Origin: Paradesertivirga sp966210515
Lineage (GTDB): Bacteria > Bacteroidota > Bacteroidia > Sphingobacteriales > Sphingobacteriaceae
Direction: 5' to 3'
Length of the DNA stretch: 64,000 bases
Assembly (NCBI GenBank): GCA_966210515.1
Contig: CBIHLM010000004.1
Location: forward strand, 1-64,000
In this document: positions 62,782 through 64,000 of the stretch, piece by piece
How the letters are laid out: each line of letters begins with the position of its first letter
Position numbering within the stretch: the stretch's first letter is position 1
The notes under the pieces: generated by a model
Databases searched by the model: none
What the model saw: only the letters and a program-made list of their open reading frames with translations
Told to the model about the DNA's origin: nothing
Program-made: the position numbers and the translations under genes

Positions 62782-63414
62782 ATGAAGAAGAATAGAGTGA
62801 AAATCCTGCACCGGCCATCCACTCTCCAGACCTTCTATTGTCTCAGTAATACTGCTACCTGGGTTGAGAAGCTTCAAGGTACTGGGAGGCCTTACGAGGC
62901 ATTTCTTCAAAAATTAATGGTAAAGAAATACTTTCTCAATATAGAAGAGAGAAAAACTGTAAAATGGATGGCTAGCGAACTGGGATTTGAAACAAATCAG
63001 GTAACTAAATGGATAAAAGAAATTTACGATGACATATTCGAACTGAACTATTATCATCCGAACATCTTTCAATCTGACGGTATAAAGCACTCTTTACATT
63101 TCAGATACTATGACGATTCTGAAGTGCTGACTGTATGGCTTTCCCAAACGCCCAGAGTACATGAAAAGTTAGAGTGCTATTTTGTAAAAGCAAGAATAGG
63201 GACAGATAACTTTTGGGTTTCAGAAGTAAAGCATGAGATTCAAAATGGTAACCAGCATATACATATCACATTAAAGGGAGGGTTTCATAATACATATCGG
63301 GAACAGTTGATTCAGAGAGCCCTATTTGAAAAGGTTATTGGCCTTCGTGAATTGTATGACATGTATGAATTTGAAATGGACGAACTTTTATTGAAGCATT
63401 ATGATAAAAACTAA
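62782..63414 (+). CDS. unknown protein of the integrated element
   Basis: A 210-residue soluble protein that I do not recognise. Residues 55-90 (ERKTVKWMASELGFETNQVTKWIKEIYDDIFELN) look like a helix-turn-helix with an EFxTNQVTKWI recognition helix, so DNA binding is possible. The rest is beta-rich (YYDDSEVLTVWLSQTPRVHEKLECYFVKARI) and ends in an acidic helix. It starts 5 bp after the integrase stop and has no signal peptide. It may be a regulator or recombination directionality factor, but that is only from position. Confidence 0.65.
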   Translation: MKKNRVKILHRPSTLQTFYCLSNTATWVEKLQGTGRPYEAFLQKLMVKKYFLNIEERKTVKWMASELGFETNQVTKWIKEIYDDIFELNYYHPNIFQSDGIKHSLHFRYYDDSEVLTVWLSQTPRVHEKLECYFVKARIGTDNFWVSEVKHEIQNGNQHIHITLKGGFHNTYREQLIQRALFEKVIGLRELYDMYEFEMDELLLKHYDKN

Positions 63415-63534
63415 GTGCTTTTAAAAAAAGGCACCCACCCCCTCTGGACAAAAGCAATTTAAAAACATTAACCACCCCCGCCCTTTTACAGGGAGAGGGC
63501 TCAGCACCCATCTCTCATGTATAAATAAATCGAT

Positions 63535-64000
63535 ATGAACATTTATTTCGACATTAAAAACCAAGCTATCGAATATCTGAGCATAGAAGCTCTGGAGATA
63601 AATACTATGGGGAAGTTAACAGAATATCGAGTTCGGGGGGAAAAGCTTGTTTTATTATTAAAGGGAGAGATAAATAATAATGCAAATATTGACAGCCCAG
63701 CATATCTAAAGTACCTCAAAAATCTCAAAGCTGAATTATGGAGCTTTTTCGCTCATGAAAGCTTTATAGATATGTCCGAAAAATCGGCGGAATACAATAT
63801 TGTATCATACCACAATAACTCCGACAAGTATGCTTACAAGAATTCACTGGATGAATACGCTACAATCCTTAAAACCTTCAAATCCACAATAACGAACGAT
63901 GCTAAAAAGAGCTTCAAAAAGCTCCTCAAAGAAGATAAAGAGAAATATCGGAAGTTGGGTGAGCTTCCGTATACCAAGTTTCCCCGAACACAAATAATTA
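63535..64000 (+). CDS. unknown protein, 3' end beyond window
   Basis: An open frame from ATG at 63535 to the window end (155 codons visible, no stop). The sequence starts MNIYFDIKNQAIEYLSIEAL and is lysine- and tyrosine-rich with a long helical stretch (EYATILKTFKSTITNDAKKSFKKLLKEDKEKYRKLG). I do not recognise it. It lies 120 bp after the previous unknown gene, in the same orientation. The codon use is AT-rich like its neighbours, so transfer cannot be judged from it alone. Confidence 0.55.
   Translation, partial: MNIYFDIKNQAIEYLSIEALEINTMGKLTEYRVRGEKLVLLLKGEINNNANIDSPAYLKYLKNLKAELWSFFAHESFIDMSEKSAEYNIVSYHNNSDKYAYKNSLDEYATILKTFKSTITNDAKKSFKKLLKEDKEKYRKLGELPYTKFPRTQII

Larger units (their letters stand above)
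61340..64000 (+). mobile_element. integrative element, left edge only
   Basis: The tRNA 3' scar, adjacent tyrosine integrase and two unrecognised genes on the same strand define the edge of an integrated element that continues past the window. The other end, where the complete tRNA should lie, is not in view. No conjugation, phage structural or transposase gene is visible here. Confidence 0.65.

Overview
The window is a 64 kb piece of a Bacteroidota chromosome, most like a Sphingobacteriaceae member (Pedobacter/Mucilaginibacter group). The basis is AT-rich intergenic DNA with almost no Shine-Dalgarno motifs, TAnnTTTG-type -7 promoter boxes, many CarboxypepD_reg/OmpA-like barrel and lipocalin-like lipoproteins, a type IX secretion C-terminal sorting domain, a LytS/LytTR pair, and dispersed pectin-degrading enzymes. 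The genus assignment is inference; no rRNA or complete tRNA is present.

Layout. 0.2-5.2 kb: a lipoprotein, a hybrid histidine kinase (receiver plus Hpt) facing tail-to-tail with an NtrC-type sigma-54 activator, and a small secreted protein. 5.4-11.9 kb: AlkB-type dioxygenase, an MG2-domain exported protein, a HipA-like kinase overlapping a DUF3037 gene, a trypsin-like lipoprotein and a barrel protein. 12.2-17.6 kb: pectate lyase, a dienelactone hydrolase-like protein, YdeI-like protein, DedA protein, and a GH43 enzyme. 17.8-25.3 kb: ECF sigma factor with membrane partner, CHAD protein, dipeptide epimerase, unknown proteins, rhomboid protease and peptidase T. 25.6-32.8 kb: LytS/LytTR two-component system followed by a large outer-membrane receptor-like protein, a GH3 hexosaminidase and a small porin.

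33.4-39.3 kb: a four-gene minus-strand operon, exonuclease - ATP-dependent DNA ligase - Uma2 nuclease - DEXH helicase, which is the ligase-associated DNA damage response set with a Uma2 gene inserted. 39.4-49.6 kb: a Prc-type tail-specific protease, two paralogous TPR proteins and a 1775-residue GH128-like secreted protein. 49.9-54.4 kb: a complete cyanophycin unit: isoaspartyl peptidase and cyanophycinase (minus) divergent from cyanophycin synthetase (plus). 54.5-58.9 kb: AhpC/AhpD peroxide defence, an amidase lipoprotein, an aldose epimerase-like protein and a rhamnogalacturonan acetylesterase.

The right end changes character. A PAS-histidine kinase (58.9-60.75 kb) is cut by an in-frame stop; then comes a gene-free stretch with a perfect 46-bp palindrome, the 3' end of a tRNA gene with its terminator (an attachment-site scar), a tyrosine integrase and two unrecognised genes, the last running off the window. 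This is the edge of an integrated element and is the most likely place for undescribed biology. Other items of interest are the HipA-like/DUF3037 pair, the Uma2 gene in the ligase operon, and repeat DNA captured inside the helicase gene.
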